From positions 1-64,000 of the forward strand of contig DUED01000033.1 of the NCBI GenBank assembly GCA_011176685.1: a DNA stretch of 64,000 nucleotides, in the 5' to 3' direction. The position numbers and the translations under genes are program-made. Each line of letters starts with the position of its first letter. The first letter of the stretch is position 1. Positions 15,570-24,666 of the stretch are shown piece by piece. The stretch is from Anaerolineae bacterium. Lineage in GTDB: Bacteria > Chloroflexota > Anaerolineae > Anaerolineales > Anaerolineaceae. A model generated the notes under the pieces. That model saw only the letters and a list, made by a program, of their open reading frames with translations. It did not search any database and was not told the DNA's origin.

Positions 15570-17003
15570 TTAATAACCTCGAGAAAAGTAAGCTTTTTCC
15601 AGTGCTTCTTTTCCGCAAACAATGCATTTCCCTTTGCCCTTGGTTTGGTCAAAGGGAATACAACGAGTTGTAGCTTTGGTATCCTCTTTGATTTGTGCTT
15701 CACAAGCTGGTGCACCGCACCACCAGCTATATGCCCAACCTTTTACAATCGCTTCCTTGAAATCGTTATAGTTATCTGGCGTAAATATATGAGTATCCCT
15801 GAACGCAGTTGCACGCTTAAGCAAGGAATCATGGATTGCATCGAGGAGCTCTAAGATTGTAGGTTTAAGTTGATCGGCTGAGACTTGTTTCTTGTCTTCC
15901 TTATTGGGTTTATCCCGTCTGGCAATCGTGATTGTTTTGTTGTTAACATCTTTAGGGCCAATTTCGATTCGTATAGGAACACCGCGCATTTCCCAATCAT
16001 TAAATTTGAACCCGGGCGTCAATTCGGTACGGTTGTCCAGTTTTGTCCTGATACCCTGAAGTTGCTCTAGCGCCATTTCTGCAACTGGCATAACTATCGA
16101 TTTCTCTTCGGCATTTCGGAATATGGGCACGATTACGACCTGGATGGGTGCAAGTCGTGGGGGAAGAATCAATCCCTGGTCATCACCATGGGTCATAATT
16201 ATTGCACCAATAAAGCGTGTCGAAAGCCCCCAAGAGGTTGTCCAACAATACTGTAATTCATTATTGTGGTCTAAATATTGGATATTGAAAGCTTTTGCAA
16301 AATTCTGGCCCAGGTTATGAGAAGTGCCAGACTGTAGAGCACGAGTATCGCCCATCATGGCTTCAATAGTGTAGGAACGCAATGCGCCGGCAAATTTTTC
16401 GCTTTCGCTTTTTTGGCCTGAAATGACCGGTACTGCAGCTTCATTTACAGCGAAGTCTTTATATGTTTCAAGCATTCGCATGGTTTCCTCTTTTGCTTCT
16501 TCTGCAGTTGCATGCGCAGTGTGCCCTTCCTGCCAATAAAACTCTAAAGTGCGCAGGAAAAGCCGTGTACGCATTTCCCAACGAACCACGTTTGCCCATT
16601 GATTGATTAGGAGTGGTAAATCACGATAGGATTTAATCCATTTCGCGTACATGTGACCGATAATCGTCTCAGAAGTCGGGCGTACAACCAATGGTTCTTC
16701 CAGTTTTTGTCCGCCGCCGTATGTTACTACAGCCAGTTCTGGGGAGAATCCTTTTACATGGTCCTTTTCTTTCTCTAAGAATGACATAGGAATGAATAGG
16801 GGGAATGCTGCATTAACATGCCCCGTCTCTTTGAAGCGCTTATCCAATGCTTTTTGGATGTTTTCCCAAATTGCCCAGCCATAAGGGCGCACGACCATAC
16901 ACCCTCGCACAGGAGCATAATCAGCCAGTTCTGCCTTTTGGATAACCTGGTTATACCATTCTGAAAAATTTGATTTCCTTTTGGGGAGTTTATAGATGCT
17001 CAT
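15570..17003 (-). CDS. proS: prolyl-tRNA synthetase, archaeal/eukaryotic-like type
   Basis: 477 residues. Class II motifs are clear: RPTSETIIGHMYAKWIKSYRDLP (motif 2 region), RWEMRTRLFLRTLEFYWQEGHTAH and TSWGLSTRFIGAIIMTHGDDQGL. The anticodon-binding domain begins PIQVVIVPIF. A C-terminal zinc-binding domain with four cysteines (CGAPAC..., C...CIVCG) and a terminal tyrosine is typical of the ProS type without the editing insertion. ATG 17003 is chosen (GAGGGTGG just upstream). It overlaps the LOG-family gene, so the two are translationally coupled. Confidence 0.95.
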   Translation of the reverse strand: MSIYKLPKRKSNFSEWYNQVIQKAELADYAPVRGCMVVRPYGWAIWENIQKALDKRFKETGHVNAAFPLFIPMSFLEKEKDHVKGFSPELAVVTYGGGQKLEEPLVVRPTSETIIGHMYAKWIKSYRDLPLLINQWANVVRWEMRTRLFLRTLEFYWQEGHTAHATAEEAKEETMRMLETYKDFAVNEAAVPVISGQKSESEKFAGALRSYTIEAMMGDTRALQSGTSHNLGQNFAKAFNIQYLDHNNELQYCWTTSWGLSTRFIGAIIMTHGDDQGLILPPRLAPIQVVIVPIFRNAEEKSIVMPVAEMALEQLQGIRTKLDNRTELTPGFKFNDWEMRGVPIRIEIGPKDVNNKTITIARRDKPNKEDKKQVSADQLKPTILELLDAIHDSLLKRATAFRDTHIFTPDNYNDFKEAIVKGWAYSWWCGAPACEAQIKEDTKATTRCIPFDQTKGKGKCIVCGKEALEKAYFSRGY

Positions 17004-17574
17004 GTCCACCCTCATTATTCACTTTTTTACGCATTTCTGATGAAAATTCATCAACAAGTCTTATTGTATTTGTAATTGTATTGCTATAGATTATATATTC
17101 GCGAATTTTATCTGGAATATATATACCCAGGGTATTTAATAGACTTTCCATTACTTTTCTCCATTCAGGACCTATAAGGATAACTATTGGTGTTTTGATA
17201 ACATTAAGAATGATTTGGTTCCAGGTGATAGCAATTTCTGCAAGTGTCCCAACGCCACCAGGCAAGGCGATTGCCAGATCGCATTCTTGAATAAGTGTTG
17301 ATAGGCGATCGATTAATGTTCTTTCGCGCTTCTCTTCTGTTACCCAGGCATTTGGCCCAACCGATCTCCAAGACTCAATTTCATCACATGTCACTCCAAT
17401 AACATGACCGCCTGATTCTACTGCCCCGCGAGAAACAGCTTCCATTGTACCAATATAACCACCTGTAAGGATTGTGTGTCCTCGCTCAGCTAACATTTTG
17501 CCTAGTTGTAGGGCATTTTCGTAAGCGATATCACCAGGTTGCGGATGTGATCCTCCAAAGATAGAAATTCTCAT
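16990..17574 (-). CDS. LOG/TIGR00725-family Rossmann nucleotide-binding protein
   Basis: 194 residues. The N-terminal GGSHPQPGD, the GGYIGTMEAVSRGA segment and PGGVGTLAEI form the nucleotide-monophosphate phosphoribohydrolase signature of the LOG family (PGGxGTxxE). Many relatives hydrolyse cytokinin nucleotides or AMP/CMP; the substrate here is unknown. The gene overlaps proS at its 3' end and the small gene behind it by four bases (ATGA). This indicates a three-gene coupled unit. Confidence 0.85.
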   Translation of the reverse strand: MRISIFGGSHPQPGDIAYENALQLGKMLAERGHTILTGGYIGTMEAVSRGAVESGGHVIGVTCDEIESWRSVGPNAWVTEEKRERTLIDRLSTLIQECDLAIALPGGVGTLAEIAITWNQIILNVIKTPIVILIGPEWRKVMESLLNTLGIYIPDKIREYIIYSNTITNTIRLVDEFSSEMRKKVNNEGGHEHL

Positions 17575-17822
17575 TTTCTATAATTTTTATCCTTTGTTGT
17601 ATTAGTTATTACTACAAGTGCAGTGAGTGCGGAAACAATTTGTTCTTCATGACATCCAGCATCATTTACTATTGTGTTTAAATGCCGCAATACTAGTGTT
17701 TGATGTTCTTTATCCAGAGCCTGTAAAGCATTCAATATTCTACATGGTCTGCTGCTCAGCAGACAATCCCAAAAGATTTTTAAGCAATTTTGATGAATAG
17801 AGCGCTTTTGTCCATCCTTCAC
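17571..17822 (-). CDS. small hypothetical protein coupled to the LOG gene
   Basis: 83 residues from a GTG start with no strong Shine-Dalgarno sequence. Its stop overlaps the LOG-family start as ATGA, which is the main support for it being real. The protein is helical with four cysteines (positions about 13, 19, 26 and 57) and no recognised motif. I cannot suggest a function. It may be a nucleoid or regulatory small protein, or a chance frame. Confidence 0.45.
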   Translation of the reverse strand: MKDGQKRSIHQNCLKIFWDCLLSSRPCRILNALQALDKEHQTLVLRHLNTIVNDAGCHEEQIVSALTALVVITNTTKDKNYRK

Positions 17823-17875
17823 TACAACACTTTAAAATCCCAGGTTTATTACTGGAGGCCAGATGAAGGATCATT

Positions 17876-17911
17876 TTAAGAAAAAAGAGCTGGAAAAGCC
17901 AGCATTCTTCT
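17876..17911 (-). terminator. terminator behind the EF-G-like gene
   Basis: On the minus strand GCTGG-CTTTT-CCAGC is followed by TCTTTTTTCTTAA, a typical intrinsic terminator 15-50 nt after the stop codon. Confidence 0.8.
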
Positions 17912-17925
17912 TTTTCTAAATGTTC

Positions 17926-19998
17926 TTAATCCCCTTTCTTGCTGGCTAGTTGCTTTTGGCGTGCATCCAAGATTTCTTGTGTGACATGGGTAGGCACAAT
18001 CTCGTAGTGCGAAAATTCCATATCAAAAACTCCACGCCCACCTGTAATAGAACGCAGGTCAGCAGTGTATCGCAACATTTGTGCAAGTGGAACTTTGGCA
18101 GAGATGATTGAGTGACCTTTTTCTGTTTCCATTCCCTGTACTCGAGAACGGCGAGTATTCATGTCACCTAAAATATCGCCCATATTATCTTCAGGCACTG
18201 TTACTTTAACATTCATGATAGGTTCTAACATAACAGGTGCTGCATCTTTGAAGGCCAATTTAAAAGATTCTCTACCTGCAATTTCAAAAGCAATTGGTTT
18301 AGAATCTACAGGGTGCATTTTTCCATCAAACACTTCTACTTTAATACCAGTGACAGTGTAGCCAGCCAGAATTCCCTCTTTCATTATATTGCGGATGCCT
18401 TTTTCAATAGCAGGCATATAGTTAGATGAAATTGCACCCCCGAAGATCTTGTTCACAAATTCAAAATCTTTTTCTTTCAGTGGTTCAATTCGCAGGTGGA
18501 CTTCACCGAATTGCCCTGACCCGCCAGATTGTTTCTTGTGCCGGTACATGGCTTGTGATTTTTTTGTAATAGTCTCACGATAAGGTACTTTGGGCACTTC
18601 GATAAGAAAGCTCACCTGCAGTTTATTCTCTGCGCGTCTGATGGCAACGTCAATGTGTTGATCTCCCATTCCTTGAAGAACAGTCTGGTTTGTGGAGGGT
18701 TCCTGATGCCAAGAAAGAGTCATATCCTCTTCGCATAAACGTGTAAGAGTTGGGCTAATCTTGGCGGAATCAGCCTGAGTCTTGGGAACAATGGCAACTT
18801 GATATAGAGCATTGGGATACTCTGGCACCGGTAAGGTTAGGGGGTGGGTTTTATCGCTGAGTGTGTTTCCCGTTGCTGTAACAGCAAGTTTCGGTACAAT
18901 TCCAATGTCGCCACTATGAATCACAGAAACAGATAAATTTTCTTTGCCGCGTGGGATATAAATTGATCCTAAACGCTCTTCAGCATCTTTGTTCTGATTC
19001 CAGAGTCGTATATCAGAATTTAATACACCGGAATAGATTTTGAAATAAGTCTGCTTTCCAACAAATGGATCCGCAGTGGTTTTCCAGATATAAACTGCTA
19101 GAGGGCCCGAATCATCTGCTGTGAGTTCCTCATCTCCATCCATGCCCTGGGCCAATACAGGATCTCGCTCCAAGGGAGAAGGGAAAAGGGTAATAATGGC
19201 ATCGAGTAAAGACATAAGACCTGTTTCAGCTCCACCAGCTGCCACAAGTACTGGCACGAAAGAGCGGCTTTGAACAGCTTTCTTTAAACCCTGTTTTATT
19301 TCTTCAACTGTCAGCTCACCATTTTCTAAATATTTTTCTAATAATGTATCATCACCTTCTGCGGCTGCCTCAACAAGGGCAGTTCGTGCTTCTTTCGCAG
19401 CTGATTTTAGATCTTCCGGTATATCTTGTTCCGTTTTCCCATTGTCTTTGTAAGCTTTCAAAGCAAGCAAATCAATGACACCTATAAAATCCTGTTTTTC
19501 TCCCCAGGGTAGTTGTATGGGTACCAGGCGAATTTTAGAAAAATTTTGAGCAGATTGAAGGGCTTTCTTGAAATTTGCATTCTCGCGGTTCATCTTATTG
19601 ATCAGAAGAAATCTAGGTAAGTTGAACTTATTACAATAAATCCACGCGATTTCTGTACCAACTTCAAAACCGGATACAGAATCAATAACTACAATTGCGC
19701 TTTCGACGACACTTAATGCAGAAATTGTCTCACCAACAAAATCGGTATAACCGGGAGTATCCAAGAAGTTTATTTTTACGTCTTTATATTCAACAGGAAT
19801 TACGCTGGTAAAAAGAGAAATACCGCGTCGAATTTCCTCTTCATCAAAATCACCTATAGTATTACCTTCGTTGATATTACCCATGCGTGTGGTGGCACCT
19901 GTTATTTGCAAAAGAGCTTCAGCGAGGATGGTTTTGCCTGCACCGCTGTGAGAAACCAGTGCAATATTACGGATATGATTAGTGCTATATTCTTTCAT
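17926..19998 (-). CDS. EF-G-like GTPase (EF-G paralogue type)
   Basis: 690 residues with the five EF-G domains. The G1 loop is SHSGAGKT (16-23), where canonical EF-G has a His at the first position of GHVDxGKT-like loops. G3 is DTPGYTDF and G4 NKMN instead of NKMD. Domain IV contains YRHKKQSGGSGQFGEVHLRIEP and domain V ends MEFSHYEIVPTHV. These traits match EF-G-2/FusA2-type paralogues rather than the main translocase. A strong sigma-70 promoter precedes it and a terminator follows, so it is a single-gene unit. Its precise role in translation is not known. Confidence 0.85.
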   Translation of the reverse strand: MKEYSTNHIRNIALVSHSGAGKTILAEALLQITGATTRMGNINEGNTIGDFDEEEIRRGISLFTSVIPVEYKDVKINFLDTPGYTDFVGETISALSVVESAIVVIDSVSGFEVGTEIAWIYCNKFNLPRFLLINKMNRENANFKKALQSAQNFSKIRLVPIQLPWGEKQDFIGVIDLLALKAYKDNGKTEQDIPEDLKSAAKEARTALVEAAAEGDDTLLEKYLENGELTVEEIKQGLKKAVQSRSFVPVLVAAGGAETGLMSLLDAIITLFPSPLERDPVLAQGMDGDEELTADDSGPLAVYIWKTTADPFVGKQTYFKIYSGVLNSDIRLWNQNKDAEERLGSIYIPRGKENLSVSVIHSGDIGIVPKLAVTATGNTLSDKTHPLTLPVPEYPNALYQVAIVPKTQADSAKISPTLTRLCEEDMTLSWHQEPSTNQTVLQGMGDQHIDVAIRRAENKLQVSFLIEVPKVPYRETITKKSQAMYRHKKQSGGSGQFGEVHLRIEPLKEKDFEFVNKIFGGAISSNYMPAIEKGIRNIMKEGILAGYTVTGIKVEVFDGKMHPVDSKPIAFEIAGRESFKLAFKDAAPVMLEPIMNVKVTVPEDNMGDILGDMNTRRSRVQGMETEKGHSIISAKVPLAQMLRYTADLRSITGGRGVFDMEFSHYEIVPTHVTQEILDARQKQLASKKGD

Positions 19999-20041
19999 TA
20001 AAATAACCTTTATGTCTATGATATGGATTCACAACCCAACT

Positions 20042-20070
20042 ATTCTAAATGTAATCTTGTTTATTGTCAA
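20042..20070 (-). promoter_or_regulatory. sigma-70 promoter for the EF-G-like gene
   Basis: TTGACA (20070-20065), 17-nt spacer, TAGAAT (20047-20042) on the minus strand, ending about 43 nt before the EF-G-like ATG. It is close to consensus. The 240-nt gap up to 20238 holds no credible gene, only a chance AGGAGG. Confidence 0.75.
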
Positions 20071-20238
20071 AGAATAACCTAGAAATGAATTTGTAATAGC
20101 CTTCACCTCCTGATTAAATCCAAAGAAATGACACCAATATATTTTTATAGGATTTACAGCGTGTGTTTTAGAAGAGGTATCCAAGAGAGCAATCGAGCCA
20201 TCTGAGTGGATTCTTTGTGAACCCAAATATGCGACGCT

Positions 20239-22890
20239 CTATTTTTTGATGTGTTTTACGATTAACTCTCGTAGTAGATTTTTTTCTTCGTTTTTTGAAG
20301 ATATCTCTCCATTGATCCAGGCATCTCTCAGAGAGTCTAATATTTTTTGGTATATAGGACCAGGGGTGATGTTCATTTCGTTTAAAGTATTCCCGTCTAT
20401 GGACGCTTTTTTCCAACGCCATTCTTTTGCATATTGATCGAGAATATTTCGAATTTCCTTTGAAGGGAGCAGTAACTTGAGTGCATAGATTACAGCAAGA
20501 TTAATTTTTGCAAGTCGCCTGACGAGTGCGCTTGGTTTTTCTTTTAATATGCTAGGTAGAGAGTAATAAAGAGTATTAGCTTGTTGAAGGGACGTTTTTA
20601 GTACTCTGGGCATTTTCAACCTTTTGCTTATATTGTTGAGTGAGTCTTGAGGAATCATTGTGAGCAGGATTAGATACCCTAAGAACCTTCTTGTAGGTAT
20701 CTTTCCCACTTTCTTTAGAATCTTCCATTTTGGATTAAACTTAGAAAATAACGCGACCTTCAACGGCTCTGCAAATTCATCTTTCCAGCGAATGTCGACA
20801 TGAATAACAGAAAGCAACCCCAGCTCTTGTAAGCGTTCAAATATCTCTACTGCTTTGTTCTCTATGAAGATCTGGTCTATTTCATGCCGGATGCGATCCC
20901 CCGATACCTGTTGTAACAGAGGTTTTGCCTCCATCAGGAGTTGGAGTGTGCGTGCTTCGATATCAAAATTAAAGCGCTGTTCAAACCGTACTGCGCGCAG
21001 CATTCGAGTTGGGTCATCAACAAAAGATAGTGAATGCAGTACTCGGATTACTCCTTGCTTGAGGTCATTCAGTCCTCCCCAATAATCAAAAAGTTCGCCA
21101 TAATGTCCACCATCTAAACGCAAAGCCATTGTGTTTATTGTGAAATCTCGACGATGCAAGTCCAGCTTAATACTGCTGCGTTTAATTGTTGGTAGAGCTG
21201 TAGGGTGGCTATAAAATTCAGTGCGGGCACTGATGAAGTCAATAGTAGTGGGTAAATCCCTCCACTTTAATTTTGACTTGTCTGATTGTGAACAAACCAG
21301 GGATTTGCGGATTTCATTTATCCCCCATTTAGCTGTGCCGAATTTTGTATGACTTGTTACTCGACCTCCGAATTTTTTAGCTAAGGAATGGGCGAAATTT
21401 ATTGCATTGCCTTCTACTACGAAGTCAAAATCTGGGCTTGGTGCATGCATTAATAAATCACGGACAAAGCCACCAACGACAAAGATCGGTAGATTTTTAT
21501 CATCTGCGTGGGTGGCAATGAGTTTTATTAAACGTAATTTAGTCGGGGAAAGCGCAGATTCTAAATCAGTTGACAAATTGAGCTTGCCAGCATATCCCCT
21601 TTCACTGCCAGCGTTTGTTTTTATTAAATCTGTACGAGTAACAATCCCAATAACCCTCTTATTTTTCGAATTAATGACTGGTATCTGCCCCCAGTCAGAA
21701 CTTGCCATTATTTCTCTCAGCGCCTCTAGAGATTCTTGGGGAGTGACAGAAATATCACCGGCTTCCATTAGGCTGCTTGCTGATAGGTTTAATTTATGTG
21801 AGATGGCGCGGTCAACGGCGCGACGTGTAAGCAGCCCAACAACTTTGCCAGTATCTACAACCGGGTAACCCTCATATCCGAATTTCCGCATAATTTGCAA
21901 AGCTTCCTCCGCGGAAGTGGCAGGAGAAATTAGAAGAGGGTTTTCAGACATAATCTGCCCTACAGTAACAGCAGGTTTTATATACGCAGGTAATCTTGAG
22001 ATGAACTTATCAATAAGTTCGATAATTGAATTCTGTTTGATTTTATCTTTTCTTATAAGGGCAGCGGCTGCTCGTGTGTGTCCTCCACCATTGTATAATG
22101 CGGCGATCTCAGCAACATTTATCTGCTTACTGTTTGAACGCGCTACAAAACGGATGCCCCCTTTTGTTTGAACAAAAAGGAATAAGGCATTTGGATCAAA
22201 TAGATTGCATATTTTATGTGCTATGCTGGAAACTTCTTCGCTCAGTCCAAGCGCCTCTGTAAAGGCGATGATAATTTTTTGACCTTTAATTGTGTGCGTT
22301 TGTATATTTTCCAATGTTCTTTCAAGCACTTGTTCTTGTTGATCAGACAGTGGAGGATTTAAATATTCTGAAGCGATTATTAAACTTGCTCCTTGAGAAA
22401 GCAGATAAGCCACAGCTTGGGCATCACGAGAAGTTGTATTAGGATATATTAGAGAGCCGGTGTCCTCATATATACCCAATAAAAGCAAAGTAGCTTGAAT
22501 CATGGTTAGATTACCATTCTGTTCTCGTATGTCTTCAATAAAATAGGTCGTGCTTGCGCCTGTGGGTATATACGTGAAAACCCAGTTATTAGGGAAATCA
22601 TCTCGCTTTTGGTGATGGTCGAGCACAAACACATTTGTATTGTCATGCATTCCTTTTAAAGTCACTAAAGATTGAGTGTCTACTAATGTTACAGAATCTA
22701 TTTTTTCCTTTGGTAGTTCATTTGCTTTCATAAAAGGTAATTCAGTGTTATAGAGTTTAAGAAAATCTTGGACGTTTCGGTTTAATTGGCGCGGTAATAT
22801 TGCTACAGCATGTTCTTGTAACAAATAAGCTCCCAGCATTGCGCTAATGCCATCAAAATCTGCCTGTTCATGAGTAAGAATGACATCCAT
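20239..22890 (-). CDS. DHH-CBS-tRNA nucleotidyltransferase fusion
   Basis: 883 residues. Residues 1-300 are a DHH/DHHA1 phosphoesterase (ILTHEQADFDGISA, VLDHHQKR at 90-96, GGGHTRAAA near 270), the nanoRNase/pAp-phosphatase type. Two CBS domains follow (about 306-430; VGQIMSENPLLI, GYPVVD, VPVIN-like ends). The last half is a poly(A) polymerase/CCA-adding head (VVGGFVRDLL, DFDFVVEG) and RNA-binding domain (FVDDPTRMLRAVRFEQRF). Such fusions occur as A-adding or CCA-adding enzymes in several phyla. Whether it adds A or CCA cannot be told from sequence by eye. It is divergent from moeB, sharing a 64-nt spacer. Confidence 0.9.
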   Translation of the reverse strand: MDVILTHEQADFDGISAMLGAYLLQEHAVAILPRQLNRNVQDFLKLYNTELPFMKANELPKEKIDSVTLVDTQSLVTLKGMHDNTNVFVLDHHQKRDDFPNNWVFTYIPTGASTTYFIEDIREQNGNLTMIQATLLLLGIYEDTGSLIYPNTTSRDAQAVAYLLSQGASLIIASEYLNPPLSDQQEQVLERTLENIQTHTIKGQKIIIAFTEALGLSEEVSSIAHKICNLFDPNALFLFVQTKGGIRFVARSNSKQINVAEIAALYNGGGHTRAAAALIRKDKIKQNSIIELIDKFISRLPAYIKPAVTVGQIMSENPLLISPATSAEEALQIMRKFGYEGYPVVDTGKVVGLLTRRAVDRAISHKLNLSASSLMEAGDISVTPQESLEALREIMASSDWGQIPVINSKNKRVIGIVTRTDLIKTNAGSERGYAGKLNLSTDLESALSPTKLRLIKLIATHADDKNLPIFVVGGFVRDLLMHAPSPDFDFVVEGNAINFAHSLAKKFGGRVTSHTKFGTAKWGINEIRKSLVCSQSDKSKLKWRDLPTTIDFISARTEFYSHPTALPTIKRSSIKLDLHRRDFTINTMALRLDGGHYGELFDYWGGLNDLKQGVIRVLHSLSFVDDPTRMLRAVRFEQRFNFDIEARTLQLLMEAKPLLQQVSGDRIRHEIDQIFIENKAVEIFERLQELGLLSVIHVDIRWKDEFAEPLKVALFSKFNPKWKILKKVGKIPTRRFLGYLILLTMIPQDSLNNISKRLKMPRVLKTSLQQANTLYYSLPSILKEKPSALVRRLAKINLAVIYALKLLLPSKEIRNILDQYAKEWRWKKASIDGNTLNEMNITPGPIYQKILDSLRDAWINGEISSKNEEKNLLRELIVKHIKK

Positions 22891-22978
22891 GTCATAATTC
22901 TAACCGATTTGGATTCTTCTAATAATTCTCTATCTGGTATCATCAATACTTGAATTGACAGATATTTGCGAGGTTGAA

Positions 22979-23734
22979 ATGAAGATACGGTTGTCTAAGG
23001 AAGAGAGGGTCCGTTATACAAGAAATCTTCTAATTCCTGAAATTGGTGAAGAAGGTCAAGAAAAATTGAAGGTTGGTTCTGCTTTAATTATAGGAGTGGG
23101 TGGCTTGGGCTCAGCTTCAGCGTCATATTTAGCTGCAGCAGGAGTTGGTTGTATTGGAATTGTAGATCCGGATGTGGTGGAATGCTCTAATCTTCAGCGT
23201 CAGGTCATTCATAATACTGATAATATCGATATACCGAAAGTTGAATCTGCTTTGGAATTTTTACAAGCCCTCAATCCAAACATTAAAATAGAGACCTTCC
23301 AGGAGCGGTTTAGCGTGGAGAATGCAGCCAGAATTACAAAATCCTATGACATTATTGTGGATGGTACGGATAACTATGAAACTCGTTTTGCGATCAATGA
23401 CGCCTGTGTAAAATTACAAAAAACCTATGTCTATGGAGCTGTTTACCAATTTCATGGGCAAATGAGTGTTTTTAATGCACAAAAAGGACCATGTTTTCGG
23501 TGTGTTTATCGACAAATACCGCCCCCAGAGGTGGTTGAAGCAAATACTGGTGTAGGAGTAGTAGGTGCTGTTCCAGGGGTAATCGGAACAATGCAAGCAT
23601 TAGAAGTGATTAAATTAATTTTAAACATAGGAGAAGTGATGATCGGGCGGCTGTTGCTTTTTAATGGGTTGGAGATGAACTTTACCGAAGTTAGAGTGAA
23701 AAAGGACTCCTATTGCCCGATATGCTCACATTGA
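22979..23734 (+). CDS. MoeB/ThiF-type E1-like adenylyltransferase
   Basis: 251 residues from ATG 22979, preceded by GAGGTTGAA; the frame extends to a TTG at 22955. GVGGLGSASASYLAAAGVGCIGIVDPDVVECSNLQRQ is the ATP-binding core, DGTDNYETRFAINDAC the catalytic loop, and CFRCVY...YCPICSH the two CxxC zinc pairs. Members adenylate the C-terminus of MoaD or ThiS for molybdopterin or thiamine sulphur transfer. No moaD or thiS is nearby, so MoeB and ThiF cannot be separated. It lies 15 nt ahead of the PIG-L gene. Confidence 0.9.
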   Translation: MKIRLSKEERVRYTRNLLIPEIGEEGQEKLKVGSALIIGVGGLGSASASYLAAAGVGCIGIVDPDVVECSNLQRQVIHNTDNIDIPKVESALEFLQALNPNIKIETFQERFSVENAARITKSYDIIVDGTDNYETRFAINDACVKLQKTYVYGAVYQFHGQMSVFNAQKGPCFRCVYRQIPPPEVVEANTGVGVVGAVPGVIGTMQALEVIKLILNIGEVMIGRLLLFNGLEMNFTEVRVKKDSYCPICSH

Positions 23735-23749
23735 TTATAAAAAATCATA

Positions 23750-24619
23750 ATGAAAAATAAATTTACGTTGCTGGTAGTTACAGCACATCCAGATGATGAG
23801 ACTTTCGGAATGGGCGGTACTTTGGCTTTTTACAGCCATAAGGGAGTGGATGTGACTTTGGTTTGTGCTACACGTGGAGAAGCAGGTGATATAAATGAGG
23901 AGCTTCTGCGTGCATATTCTTCTATTGGTGATTTGCGTGAAGCAGAATTACGCTGTGCGTCAAAAAAGCTTGGTTTAAAGGAAATATTTTTTTTAGGCTA
24001 TCGTGATTCCGGTATGCAAGGGACGCAAGATAATTTCCATCCAAGAGCCCTGGTACAAGTACCGATTGAGAGGTTGGCAAGCGACATAGCCTATTACATT
24101 AGAAGAGTTATACCCCAGGTAGTGATTACTTTCGATCCTATTGGAGGTTATGGCCATCCTGACCATATCAGAATTCATAAGGCAACCGTAAAAGCCTTTG
24201 AGCTTGCCGGAGAACAGTCTTTTTATTGTAGAGGATTACCTTTGTTTCAACCTCAGAAGCTATATTTTCATATTCTTCCGAGTTGCTTTTTGAAGATTAT
24301 TGTCAAGCTAATGCCATTATTTGGTCAGGATCCCCATCATTTTGGGAAGAATAAGGATATCGATCTTGTTGCTGTGTTAGAGAATGACTATCCAGTCGGG
24401 GCAAAAATCAACTACAGATCAGTGGCAAAGGTAAGGGATGAAGCTGCAGGTTGTTACGTCAGCCAGGGAGGAGAGCAGCAAAGCGGCTTTATTGTGTTGT
24501 GGTTGAGGAGGTTGTTTTTAAATGTAGAGAATTTCATGCAATCATTTCCACCGGCAGAGGGGAAGCGAGTAGAAAGAGATCTTTTTGAGGGAATAAAAAT
24601 AATAAAGGAAGTAGATTAA
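23750..24619 (+). CDS. PIG-L family deacetylase
   Basis: 289 residues. TAHPDDETFGMGGTL holds the zinc-binding HPDDE motif and GYGHPDHIRIH the second histidine motif of the PIG-L/LmbE superfamily. These enzymes remove acetyl groups from GlcNAc conjugates, including lipid-linked sugars and mycothiol or bacillithiol precursors. The substrate is not apparent from context. Its close spacing behind the MoeB/ThiF-like gene suggests co-transcription. Confidence 0.88.
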   Translation: MKNKFTLLVVTAHPDDETFGMGGTLAFYSHKGVDVTLVCATRGEAGDINEELLRAYSSIGDLREAELRCASKKLGLKEIFFLGYRDSGMQGTQDNFHPRALVQVPIERLASDIAYYIRRVIPQVVITFDPIGGYGHPDHIRIHKATVKAFELAGEQSFYCRGLPLFQPQKLYFHILPSCFLKIIVKLMPLFGQDPHHFGKNKDIDLVAVLENDYPVGAKINYRSVAKVRDEAAGCYVSQGGEQQSGFIVLWLRRLFLNVENFMQSFPPAEGKRVERDLFEGIKIIKEVD

Positions 24620-24666
24620 TAACCTGCTTCTCTGAAAAATAATCCTGTTTCTTTATGATGTAATTA

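Noticed and set aside
20029-20226. Small minus-strand gene with AGGAGG ahead of the EF-G-like gene
   Set aside because: The AGGAGG is internal to the frame, no start fits it, and the frame runs through the EF-G promoter.
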